Shown here in pieces: positions 9,061 to 17,993 of a stretch of DNA of 18,765 bases. Made by a program: the position numbers and the translations under genes. Source of the stretch: Clavulina sp. PMI_390 (Eukaryota > Basidiomycota > Agaricomycetes > Cantharellales > Hydnaceae); assembly GCA_015039315.1 (NCBI GenBank), contig WIDE01000172.1, forward strand, positions 17,376-36,140. Direction: 5' to 3'. Position 1 is the first letter of the stretch. Each line of letters opens with the position of its first letter. The notes under the pieces were generated by a model that did no database searches, had not been told where the DNA came from, and saw only the letters and a list, made by a program, of their open reading frames with translations.

Positions 9061-10668
9061 TCAGACCGGGGGGATTTGCACGAAGCGATGGACGGCAGGG
9101 AGGCAGTATGCCTGACACCAGCGTCGAGCGGCGGCGGCAAGAAGGACAAAGTCCCTGTCGGTCCACCCGTAGCGGACCATCCAATGGAGGATAGTGTTGT
9201 AGGTCCACGAAGCGGGGGCTGCGTTGCGGAAGAAGTAATCACGATGGGGATCGTCCCAATCGCACTCTGGCGAGTGAATTCCATACTGAACCATATGGCC
9301 AGTGGCCACATAGTGCGTGCGGATTAGTTTAATGTCGCGGAGGAGGTCATCCCAGTCCCAGACCAGGCAACCACATACGGCGTTAAGGAATTCATAGGCG
9401 CCTCGGGAGCGGATCTCCACAGACACGCGGCCGTTATGATTTCGGGCATCGAGGGCCCAAGGGGCGAGCGCAAGCGCCAAGCGGGCCATGCGCACCTGTT
9501 TAGGGTAGCGGAGTTTCATGTTCTTTCGAACGGAAAAGCCGATGTGGACCTCAGAGGGGGCCTGGGCCCATGCCTCGACAGTCTCCCAAAAGGGAGTGTT
9601 GAAACGCACGCCGGGTTCCCCAGGTGGCGGATCAACATAGTCTCTTTCAAGAGATTCAGATCCATCGAGCTCCACAATGATGGACTCGTTGTCTGATGAC
9701 TCGTCAGGGGGGTCGGCATGAGTCTTGCAGCCGTAAGTCTTCTGCTCTTTGCCAGGATGGCGGAAAGGGCTTCCCGCTCTAAGGTTACGAACGGGACGGG
9801 GAACCTCAAGTTCCTTAGGATCGAGCGTCGGGGCAATGCTGAGACGGCTGAGAAGCGAGGGAGGCTGAGCCGTAGGGGGATAGCGAGGCGGCGACGCAGA
9901 GCGAGATGGAGATTGGGAGCGAGATGAAGATTGGGAATGAGATTTGCGATGCCCAGCACGAGGGCGGCGACGATGGCGGCGACGTTTAGTGGAGGGGGGA
10001 TTAGTCATCGCGGATTGAGTGGGAGGGGAAGATCCTTGGTCAATCACCAAGGTCGACGGAGTGGTCAATCCTGACAGGGAAGGCGGAGTGTCCGTCCTCG
10101 ACCTGTCAAGTGTCGAATCAGAGAAAGCAGCCGCGAGGAGTTCTCGCAGGGAGTCTGCTCGATCAATGGCAGGCTCTGGAATGCTTCCAAGCCATTGCCA
10201 AAAGTGGGGCATGTCAGAGGGCTCCCTCATGTGAGGAAGGCTGGTAAGAGGCGCAGGGCCGGATAAGTGGGAGCAGATGGCCATGCTGGCGCCAGATAGT
10301 TCAGGGGGTATAGTGGAAATCCATCCGCACAGGAGTGAGTGGAGAGGTGGTGCAGCAGAGGACTCGTGGACAAGAGGAAGAGAGTTGTTTGAGGGAAGGA
10401 GAAGGGTAGAGTTCATAGAGGGGAAATACGACTGATATGGAGTGAAGGACGAGGTAGGAGGTGAAGGGAAATCGCTGGTGGTGTCAGTGGACATAGCAAT
10501 TTGGCTAGCCAGCTGAAGGATGGGGTCTTGAGAGTCAACGGAAGCGAGGGGGATAGACATTAGGAGAGATTGAGCAAAACGAAGAAAGAGGGGGAAATTG
10601 GAGCACGAAGAGAGGGAAAGGACAAAAAGACAAGGAGGATAAATAGTTTTCCGAGGGGTTTCAGTCAT
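9061..10668 (-). CDS. Second frame of the retrotransposon, unknown protein of 535 residues
   Basis: The chosen ATG (10668-10666) overlaps the gag-pol stop in the sequence ATGACTGA; the frame is +1 relative to pol and stays open upstream to 10986 inside pol. A second possible start is the Met at 10560. Residues 1-220 are rich in Ser, Pro and Leu. Residues 228-242 are very basic (KRRRHRRRPR), followed by an RS-rich stretch (SQSSSRSQSPSRSASP), which suggest nuclear localisation or RNA binding. Residues 317-345 are acidic. Residues 350-535 look like a folded domain rich in Trp, Arg and aromatic residues, with two 'WDD' motifs (about 438-441 and 471-473). There is no clear transmembrane segment, so it is probably not an envelope protein despite its env-like position. 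I do not recognise the family. Its length without stops, in an element with LTR divergence of 2%, supports real coding. Confidence 0.72.
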   Translation of the reverse strand: MTETPRKTIYPPCLFVLSLSSCSNFPLFLRFAQSLLMSIPLASVDSQDPILQLASQIAMSTDTTSDFPSPPTSSFTPYQSYFPSMNSTLLLPSNNSLPLVHESSAAPPLHSLLCGWISTIPPELSGASMAICSHLSGPAPLTSLPHMREPSDMPHFWQWLGSIPEPAIDRADSLRELLAAAFSDSTLDRSRTDTPPSLSGLTTPSTLVIDQGSSPPTQSAMTNPPSTKRRRHRRRPRAGHRKSHSQSSSRSQSPSRSASPPRYPPTAQPPSLLSRLSIAPTLDPKELEVPRPVRNLRAGSPFRHPGKEQKTYGCKTHADPPDESSDNESIIVELDGSESLERDYVDPPPGEPGVRFNTPFWETVEAWAQAPSEVHIGFSVRKNMKLRYPKQVRMARLALALAPWALDARNHNGRVSVEIRSRGAYEFLNAVCGCLVWDWDDLLRDIKLIRTHYVATGHMVQYGIHSPECDWDDPHRDYFFRNAAPASWTYNTILHWMVRYGWTDRDFVLLAAAARRWCQAYCLPAVHRFVQIPPV

Positions 10669-13600
10669 CAGTGGATGGCTGCCGAGTGTCCTTCGACAGG
10701 TCCTTGTAATCTGAAACACCACGGAGAAACAGGTATTGATCAAGGGCAACGAGGTGCTGGACCTCCCGATAGTTGAGCCAGGAGGATTCTCCGGACGCCC
10801 ATTTGACCAGAAATGTATAGCCTCGGCCGTTCCATTGGTGGGCCGAGATCTCATCAACCTCTTCTTCAGGCTCACGTGGGCCTTCCAGATCGAAATCTGT
10901 AGGAATCTGACGATTAGGAAATAACTTGTCGTCAGACGGGTAGTGAGGGCGGAGCAAGGAGACATGGAAGGTTGGAAATACACCACGGGCGCTCAGGATT
11001 GATGGAATATCCAGAGTGTAACGTGAGGTTTCCGGGTCAGCAAGCAGAATCTTATACGGGCCAATATAACGAGGTAATAGCTTCGTCACCAGGGCGCGCA
11101 CAAGGTTCAGGTTGCGGGTAGCAAGGTAGACAAGGTCTCCTATACGGAAAAGGGGTTTGCTAGACCGTAGTCTATTTGCATAGAATGTTTGGAGGATCCT
11201 ACTTTCAATAATAGCGTCGTGAGCAGCTGCTAGAGCCTCACGAGCGTTCTGAATGTAGGCGGCGACTCCGGGGTAGAAGGATTTGGGGATTTCCGGAATA
11301 GTAGATGGAATGTAGCCGTAGTTCAGCTCGAATGGGGCATAACCAGAGGAGGCGTTTAGGGCAGAGTTGAGGGCAAACTCAGTCATAGCCAACTTATTGA
11401 GCCAATCTTTCTGGTCATTCGAGACGAAGGCACGAAGGATAGAGACAACATTCTGAATCTTTCTTTCAGTAATGCCATCAGTCTGGGGATGGAAGGAGGT
11501 GGACATGAGGAGGTTCGTCCCCATGAGACGATGAAGCTCCCTCCAGAATTTCGATGTAAACTTAGCGTCTCGGTCGGATAGAATGCTCTCTGGGACGCCA
11601 TGAAGGCGGACGATGTTAGAGAGAAACTTGAGAGCAAGTTCATCAGCAGTAACTCGAATGGACGTTGGAACCAGATGGCACATCGACGTCAGTCGATCCA
11701 GGATAACCCATACTAGGTTGAGGCCTTGAATCTCAGGCAGTGGTCCAACAAAATCCATAGCGATTGACTGCCAAGGACGAGAAGGGATAGGAAGCGAGTG
11801 GAGTAAGCCAGCGGGCTTTTTCCTCAAGCTCTTAGTCGTTTGACAGGTGGTGCAAGTTTTGCAGAATTCTTGAACCTCACGCCCAAGCGAAGGCCACCAG
11901 TATGATCGTCTGATGAGTTCGCCAGTGCGGAGAGCAGCCAAATGACCAACTGTAGTATGAGCAATGTCGATAATGACTTCCCTCGCCCTCCGGCCTTGAA
12001 AAGTAGAGTCGGGAACGCAGAGAACCGGCTCGACAGTAGGAGAGGGGCGGTGGAAAATGAGCCCATCGTCGACAGTGAACAGACGGTGGTCACCAGGATT
12101 ATTTAGAATGCGCCGAAAGACAGAGTCTTTGGGGTAAGCGGCACGTATTTCACGAAGAAACTTAGCATTATCGCCAAGTGTAATAGCAGCATCCGGCAGA
12201 ATTGAGGGCTCGCTGAGGTCGATGATCTCAGAGCCACTAAGGCCATCAGCAGGAGCTTCAGCCAAATCCGGAGCTGTAGGCGGCGTCGAAGCCACAGGAA
12301 CATCCTCAGCGTTCGTTTGAACGTCTCGCGGAGGTTCTGCAATAATACGAGGCGGACGACCACGTCGTTTAGGTGCAGTAGGTAGGGAGGGTGCTTTCTT
12401 GCTAACCCTAGTCGTTCCTGGCACTTCGCCAGGGTCAACCCACTTCGATCGCTCAGTTGGGACGCGAACGCGTGCGCCTTGACGAGCAATGGTGGCCATA
12501 CCAAAGCGTAGTGTGAAGGGACGAGGTGGAGGGGATTCAGGAGCGCGTCTAGGAGCAGGAGATGGAGACGGAGGGGTAGTAGGCTCAACGTCATCCCTAG
12601 CGGCGAGAGAATCCAAGCGTTGTATGCCTTCGCGAAGCAAAAGCGTATTAGATGTCAGCAGGTTAAGTTCACTGCTGAGGTACGAAGCGCTATCACGGAA
12701 TGTCTCATCAAGAAGGACGGACATCTCGTGAGCACTAAGCCGGTTAAGGCTGTCAATAGAAACGGTGCGAGAGCCGAAGATGTAGAGATGCTCTCGCAGG
12801 CGACAGAGGAAATCGAAGTCCCAAGATAGATTTTCCCGCTCAGTGCCATGAGTGGCTCTGATCGAATTGAGAGCGATACGGCGGAATCGAGCGTCCCGGA
12901 GGTAATCATGCTCAACACCCGTTCGTATGTTCTCAAGCGGCGGAATATCAAGGTCATCGTCGTCCTCAGGCCACGGCTGAGAAGGCGCGCGGCTAGGCGG
13001 ACCAAAGGGGGACTCAGCGAGAGGCAGCTCACTCGTGGCAGCGGATTGCGTAGTGTCCACGATGATCTCATCGCTGGTATCGTCCTCCTCCACGGGGTCT
13101 ATCCACACATTAGGAATGACGCGACCCATGGCCAAACGAAGGGTACGGGGGGCGTAATCGACCACGCGGTAGGGGGTAGAAGCCAGAGGCGACTCAGAAG
13201 AGCCAAATCGATCGTAAGGGAGGTCCTCCCCATCAGGATCGAGGCGAGCGTCGATGTTTACAAGCTCATGCTGCTCATGAGGGGTATCAGCAGGCTCACT
13301 GGCAAATACGCGCGAGAGAGCGTCAGCAGCAGTATTAGACTTCCCCTTCACATAGAGGAACTCAAAATTGAGGCCCATAAGGCGCTGAACCCATCGAAGA
13401 TGACGAGGGTTGGTAGGGGTACGATTCCGGAAGAACTCAAGGGCTTGGTGATCAGTTACAATGGTGAACTTCACGCCAACGAGTTTATCACGGAATTTCT
13501 CAACACCTTCGAGGGCGGCGAGGGCTTCAAGTTCCATCGGGTAATATGCGCGCTGCGCAGATGTCAGTTTCTTAGACATGAAGTCGGCAGGTTGAGCCGT

Positions 13601-16600
13601 CGTCCAGTCTGGTCCCTGAGATAGAATGGCGCCAACACCAGTGGTGGAGGCATCACAGACGAGCCAGATGGGCTCATTACGACGCGGGTCAACAGGTCGC
13701 AAGACTGGGGCGCGAGAGGTAATCAAGATAATAGACTGGAAAGCCTTATTGTGCACCTCACGCCAGACGAATTTGCGCCCATTGGCACACATGCCAGAGA
13801 GAACTGAAGCGTAGGAGCTCACGTCGGGTAGAAAACGAGCGACGTATTGAACCAGCCCAAGGAATTGTTGTACTTCCTTGTAATTCGAAGGGGTGGGCCA
13901 GTTACGGATACGTGCCATCTTATCCGCGTCAGAGTGAAGACCCTGAGCATCGATCCTGTGTCCAAGACAGTCCATCGATGATGAATACGGATCAAATTTC
14001 TTCTCAGAAACGAAGAGTTTTTCCTCCTTGAGGCGTTTAAGCACCCAGCGAAGGTTCTCCTCGTGTTCTTCAAGGGTGTCCGTGAAGATGAAGACGTCAT
14101 CCAGGTAGACGTAGATGGTCTTGCCAATGCGCTCACGGAAAATATGAGTCATTAACCGTTGGCAGGTAGAAGGACCATTTAAGTCGCCCTGTTGGATGAC
14201 ACGGCTATAGAACGTGCCCAGAGTGGTCACGAAAGCAGTACGAGGGACGTGCTCTGGTATAATGCGGATCTGCTCGAAAGCATCCTGCATATCGATTTTC
14301 GTCCGAAAGCGAGCTCTAGCCACTGCGCTCCGAACAATATCTTGGTCGGGCAAGGGGGTGACATCGAGATGGGTATTCTCGTTTCGCTCACGGGCGTCGA
14401 TTACGGTTCGTAATCTTCCATCTTTCTTAGGAAGGCACATGAGTACCTGAGCATGAGATGCGGTCGCTGGAATCCATCGTCCAGTGCGAACGTAATGCTG
14501 GATCTTCTCAGTAAGTTCCCCTTGAAAGCACTCAGCACAGTGAGGTGTGCGAGTATGGTATTCTTTTGTGGGATCTTTGAGGTCGATTCGATGTTCCACA
14601 GCACGACGAGGGGGTAGAGGTATCTCATTGTGAGGAGGCCCATAGACGGGACGATATTCCTCGCGCCAGAACGAGCGACGGCCTTCAAGCGCGGGGTCAT
14701 CAGGGACGTCAGCCGTCTTTGCAGAGGCTGGCGCTGCACGCTGAGGAGCAGCTTGAGGCACTGGCCCTCGTTTCTGAGCATAGGGGCCCACAAGAGGAGG
14801 TGGTCCGTCTGAATCCCATTCAGAGTCATCCTCTAAAGGGGGTTTCGACGAGGTAGGACGCTTTGCAGCGGGGGTAATGGGCTCAAGAGGAGGCATCTCA
14901 TCATCGTCAGAGTCCTCAATTGAGCCGTAAGTAGCAGCGTTCGTGGATGGGTTGGAACGAGAGGCTGCAGCGAATCGAGGAGTAGTAGCAAACCTCAGAG
15001 TAGGAGGTTTCTGAGGTGGAATAGCATAAGCGGCAGCTTCTTCTTCGTTCGAGAGGCCACGAAGGACTTTTCCGCCAATCGTAATCGTGTTGGAAGCGAA
15101 ATCAATAGAAGCTCTCATGCTACGAAGAGCAGGTATACCCAAGACAGCATCGTAACGGTCGACGTTGACAATGTCGTAGTAGATCTTCTCGGAAAAGGTT
15201 CCAATAGTCATATTGGAGTAAGTTCCGGCGGTGATTTGAGTCTTACTTCCTCGACAAGCCAACTGGAGTGGGACAGGCTTGTCCAGAAGAGCGGTAGTCA
15301 AACCAGCAACCTTGGCAAACTCAGGAGTGACTGCATTGAGAGTGGCTCCTGTGTCGACACAGATGAAGGCCTTGAGGCCATTGATAGGGAGGTTTAGGAT
15401 CAGCAGCTGCTGAGACTCCTCAGAGCGAATCGGCTGGATGCCAGGTGACGACTTATTGCGAGGACGCATATTCGAGTCGTACATTAAGAGTGGAGACGGT
15501 CCATCGCCCTTGCGAGGTGGCTTTGAGCCCTTGGAGACCCTAGCCATACCAAATCGCATCGCATTGAAGCGAGGGGCAAACATCTCGTCAGACGAATAGG
15601 TATCTTCGTCGGCCAGTGGCTCTGAGTGAATCGAGCCCTGCTCATCCAACTCATCAGCAGAGTGTATGACGCCTTCGTCAGCAGGCGAGGCAGTATCTGG
15701 ATCATCTGCTAACGACGCTTCATGCTCCTGAGCTTCGTCATCACCTTCCTCAGCAGAATCATTCGCTTCAGCAAATGCGAGGTTAAGGCGATGAGCTTTA
15801 GGGCACGCCGGATCGCTAGCAATGTGTCCGTAGCCTTTGCAAGCGTAGCATTGGCGAGTACGAGCATCCAGCGGAGGTTTCAGAGTAGTAGCAGTTCGCT
15901 TAATCTCCGTGGACGACTTAAGGGGGTAGGATGAACGATGAGGTTCACGAGAGGGAGCCGAAGCTCGACCAGAGGGGTGGCGGCTCTGAGATCGACCATT
16001 ACGATTATGGTGATCACGTCGATCAGAGCGGCCGCGTGGATTATGCGATGTAGACGAAGGGTGAGGGGCCCTAGAATCGCGCGACTGACCAGAGGGGTGG
16101 TTCGAGTGCGAGTGAGACTCAGATCTGTAAGTGGAATCATGGATCTGGATGAGGCGAAGGCCATTTTCGACCTGCTCAGCTTTATCCACAAGTTCCTCAG
16201 CGGTATAGTGCTCAGCGTCCATATGATGGACACGGATAATGTCGTCTCGAATATCCTTAGAGAGTCTCTTCAGGAATTCGGTCGCCAGAGCATAATCAGT
16301 CGGCATAGCGGGGAGGTTCTGCCCTGCCATGCGGAGCCTGTTCCAGAACACGCGACAGCCTTCTCGGCGAGAGTAACGGATGGAATTGTAGTCGCTAATC
16401 GCCTGAAGACGCGTGGATGGAGGGACAAAGTTGTCGTGCAAGGCATGGAGAAGATCGCGGAACTTCCAGTGCCTTACAGTGCGATGAGGAGACTTAACTT
16501 CGGCGAGGTACCAGGTACCCGCATCGCCATCGAGGTGAAGTCCAAGTAGAGTAACGCGATGTGCGTCATTGGCGGAGCCAACAATGTTGTTGATCGACAG

Positions 16601-17938
16601 CCAGGTGATGAAGTCGACAATCCACTTATAGAAGACGTCGACTCGAGCGGTACCAGTGTACTTCTCAGGCGGCTGGACCTTGGTCTTGCGCAGAACGTCG
16701 GCAACGCCTTTCTCAGTAGGCTCACGGTTAATGTGCTCGTCCAAGAGCTCATCGATCGATTCGCGAGCCTGATCCTGGTGTCGTCGAGAGCGTTCCGCAG
16801 CCTCGGTAAGAGCTCGTTGGTAAGACGGGCGAGCGGTCGCTCGAGCAGGGAGAGATCCATCCTCAGCGGGTTCAACTGAGAACGGTCGAGCGAAATCGAA
16901 CCCAGGAGTGGAGCTGGGCTCGCGTTTGATAGAAGCGACAGGAGGAGGAGGAGTCGAGGCACGGATGGGAGGTGGAACCGGAGCATTTGCAGCTCGACGA
17001 TCCTCAGCATCGAGGTGCGGCAGGAGTCTCATGTACTTATTACACGTCTGTAGACGCTCACGGTATTGCTCATCCGTCTCAGGAAGATAATGCGGGCGTT
17101 GGAGCCACGCGGATAGATGGTCGCGACGGCGCATCATATAAGTGACAAGCGTCTCGTCGGGTTGACGGGCGGCGACGGTTCGCTGGACGAGTTGTCGGAG
17201 GTCATACAACTCGCGAAGGGTAGGACCGAGGTCCGCTCGAGCCTCAGCGGTAGCAGGTACGCTTTGGGCCTGTTCCGTCGACGCGCGGGACGTCTGTGGA
17301 GCAGGCTCAGTGGACTGGGAATCGCTAGAGGCTGGAGGGGTCTCGGAAGGGAAGAGATTTTGAACCAGGGGGGGTTCGCTGGAGGTAGTATACTCGTCCG
17401 TATCCTCTAGAGCGAGGATACGTTCGTCGAGCTGTCGAAACGACCTTTGATGGCGGTCGTAGTTCGTGTTGACAGTGTGGGTGACGTTGGATACGTTGTT
17501 GCGGAGATGAGCGAGCTCGTCGAGGATGCGAGCAAGCATCAATTCGGTATTATTGTTGCCAGAGGAGCCAGTCGACGACAAGGTAGCGGACTGGGTCGAC
17601 TCACGAGCGACAGGAGAGCCAGGGATGGGCTGAGCGTAAGAAGCAGGCGGGGCGCCGTGCTGGTCGGGTACAGTGCCCGAGGCAGGTATGAAGCCATTTA
17701 GATGACTGACAGCTGGTTGAGCACCGAGCTGGTTGGGGTAAGACGTCTCAGAAGCCAGTTCGTTGACAGTGGAGACAGGTATTTCGCCGTTCTCATCAGA
17801 GAACGACGGCGCGGCTTCACTAGCCACACTCGGAGCGTTAGGAGCATCCGGAGGGGCAGGCGGCTCAGCATCAGGGGGATTAAGGGACTCAGGCCCTGGC
17901 ACAGCAGTTCGACGGTTCCTCGCAGAACGTCGTTGCAT
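10661..17938 (-). CDS. Gag-Pol polyprotein of a Ty3/Gypsy chromovirus, 2425 residues
   Basis: One unbroken frame encodes capsid and replication enzymes, as in Tf1-type elements. Residues 1-410 are low-complexity with helical segments. About 415-600 is the Gag capsid fold (VFYKWIVDF, GDAGTWYL, FWNRLR). A zinc knuckle is at 697-712 with spacing CX2CX4HX6C. Protease: VDTGAT (Asp862). RT: 1115-1360, with Asp1216 and YLDD (1278-1281). RNase H: Asp1429, Glu1469, Asp1496, Asp1539. An extra segment of about 380 residues (1545-1925) includes an AT-hook-like KRRGRPPR (1857-1864). Integrase: zinc-binding His1994, His1999, Cys2029, Cys2032, and catalytic Asp2062, Asp2122, Glu2158 (exact D-X35-E). A GPY/F module starts at YIGPYKI (2291), and a chromodomain is at 2358-2408 (FLVKWASGESSW). 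The protein is long for a Ty3/Gypsy Gag-Pol because of the N-terminal and RNase H-integrase insertions. The ATG at 17938 lies 55 nt inside the 5' LTR. Confidence 0.96.
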   Translation of the reverse strand: MQRRSARNRRTAVPGPESLNPPDAEPPAPPDAPNAPSVASEAAPSFSDENGEIPVSTVNELASETSYPNQLGAQPAVSHLNGFIPASGTVPDQHGAPPASYAQPIPGSPVARESTQSATLSSTGSSGNNNTELMLARILDELAHLRNNVSNVTHTVNTNYDRHQRSFRQLDERILALEDTDEYTTSSEPPLVQNLFPSETPPASSDSQSTEPAPQTSRASTEQAQSVPATAEARADLGPTLRELYDLRQLVQRTVAARQPDETLVTYMMRRRDHLSAWLQRPHYLPETDEQYRERLQTCNKYMRLLPHLDAEDRRAANAPVPPPIRASTPPPPVASIKREPSSTPGFDFARPFSVEPAEDGSLPARATARPSYQRALTEAAERSRRHQDQARESIDELLDEHINREPTEKGVADVLRKTKVQPPEKYTGTARVDVFYKWIVDFITWLSINNIVGSANDAHRVTLLGLHLDGDAGTWYLAEVKSPHRTVRHWKFRDLLHALHDNFVPPSTRLQAISDYNSIRYSRREGCRVFWNRLRMAGQNLPAMPTDYALATEFLKRLSKDIRDDIIRVHHMDAEHYTAEELVDKAEQVENGLRLIQIHDSTYRSESHSHSNHPSGQSRDSRAPHPSSTSHNPRGRSDRRDHHNRNGRSQSRHPSGRASAPSREPHRSSYPLKSSTEIKRTATTLKPPLDARTRQCYACKGYGHIASDPACPKAHRLNLAFAEANDSAEEGDDEAQEHEASLADDPDTASPADEGVIHSADELDEQGSIHSEPLADEDTYSSDEMFAPRFNAMRFGMARVSKGSKPPRKGDGPSPLLMYDSNMRPRNKSSPGIQPIRSEESQQLLILNLPINGLKAFICVDTGATLNAVTPEFAKVAGLTTALLDKPVPLQLACRGSKTQITAGTYSNMTIGTFSEKIYYDIVNVDRYDAVLGIPALRSMRASIDFASNTITIGGKVLRGLSNEEEAAAYAIPPQKPPTLRFATTPRFAAASRSNPSTNAATYGSIEDSDDDEMPPLEPITPAAKRPTSSKPPLEDDSEWDSDGPPPLVGPYAQKRGPVPQAAPQRAAPASAKTADVPDDPALEGRRSFWREEYRPVYGPPHNEIPLPPRRAVEHRIDLKDPTKEYHTRTPHCAECFQGELTEKIQHYVRTGRWIPATASHAQVLMCLPKKDGRLRTVIDARERNENTHLDVTPLPDQDIVRSAVARARFRTKIDMQDAFEQIRIIPEHVPRTAFVTTLGTFYSRVIQQGDLNGPSTCQRLMTHIFRERIGKTIYVYLDDVFIFTDTLEEHEENLRWVLKRLKEEKLFVSEKKFDPYSSSMDCLGHRIDAQGLHSDADKMARIRNWPTPSNYKEVQQFLGLVQYVARFLPDVSSYASVLSGMCANGRKFVWREVHNKAFQSIILITSRAPVLRPVDPRRNEPIWLVCDASTTGVGAILSQGPDWTTAQPADFMSKKLTSAQRAYYPMELEALAALEGVEKFRDKLVGVKFTIVTDHQALEFFRNRTPTNPRHLRWVQRLMGLNFEFLYVKGKSNTAADALSRVFASEPADTPHEQHELVNIDARLDPDGEDLPYDRFGSSESPLASTPYRVVDYAPRTLRLAMGRVIPNVWIDPVEEDDTSDEIIVDTTQSAATSELPLAESPFGPPSRAPSQPWPEDDDDLDIPPLENIRTGVEHDYLRDARFRRIALNSIRATHGTERENLSWDFDFLCRLREHLYIFGSRTVSIDSLNRLSAHEMSVLLDETFRDSASYLSSELNLLTSNTLLLREGIQRLDSLAARDDVEPTTPPSPSPAPRRAPESPPPRPFTLRFGMATIARQGARVRVPTERSKWVDPGEVPGTTRVSKKAPSLPTAPKRRGRPPRIIAEPPRDVQTNAEDVPVASTPPTAPDLAEAPADGLSGSEIIDLSEPSILPDAAITLGDNAKFLREIRAAYPKDSVFRRILNNPGDHRLFTVDDGLIFHRPSPTVEPVLCVPDSTFQGRRAREVIIDIAHTTVGHLAALRTGELIRRSYWWPSLGREVQEFCKTCTTCQTTKSLRKKPAGLLHSLPIPSRPWQSIAMDFVGPLPEIQGLNLVWVILDRLTSMCHLVPTSIRVTADELALKFLSNIVRLHGVPESILSDRDAKFTSKFWRELHRLMGTNLLMSTSFHPQTDGITERKIQNVVSILRAFVSNDQKDWLNKLAMTEFALNSALNASSGYAPFELNYGYIPSTIPEIPKSFYPGVAAYIQNAREALAAAHDAIIESRILQTFYANRLRSSKPLFRIGDLVYLATRNLNLVRALVTKLLPRYIGPYKILLADPETSRYTLDIPSILSARGVFPTFHVSLLRPHYPSDDKLFPNRQIPTDFDLEGPREPEEEVDEISAHQWNGRGYTFLVKWASGESSWLNYREVQHLVALDQYLFLRGVSDYKDLSKDTRQPSTDD

Positions 17939-17993
17939 TGGTATAAAGTACGCGAGTACTGGATCAGATAGAGTTGAAGGGTACTTAAAAAAA
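17939..17993 (-). other. Leader between 5' LTR and gag-pol start; expected primer-binding region
   Basis: The sense strand reads TTTTTTTAAGTACCCTTC directly after the LTR. There is no TGG at the LTR edge, so no match to a tRNA CCA end is evident. The hexamer CCCTTC (17976-17981) is complementary to GAAGGG in the LTR 27-33 nt after the start of the TATA box, where transcription might begin. That would resemble Tf1-type self-priming, but six bases is weak evidence. Confidence 0.4.

Noticed and set aside
9061..10668. Second retrotransposon frame as an envelope gene
   Set aside because: Right position but no membrane-spanning segment or glycoprotein features; its basic/RS-rich centre argues for a nuclear or nucleic-acid-binding protein.
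10669..10986. Upstream 106 codons of the second retrotransposon frame
   Set aside because: They overlap the chromodomain-coding end of pol in another frame and look unlike protein; the ATG on the pol stop codon is a better start.
12848..13624. 258-codon plus-strand frame opposite gag-pol
   Set aside because: It is the complement of the pol/RNase H-integrase region, where the minus-strand frame carries unmistakable enzyme motifs; it has no domain of its own.
15938..16549. 203-codon plus-strand frame, Arg-rich
   Set aside because: Shadow of the Gag/zinc knuckle region; its Arg and Ser richness mirrors the biased codons of the RS-rich linker on the other strand.
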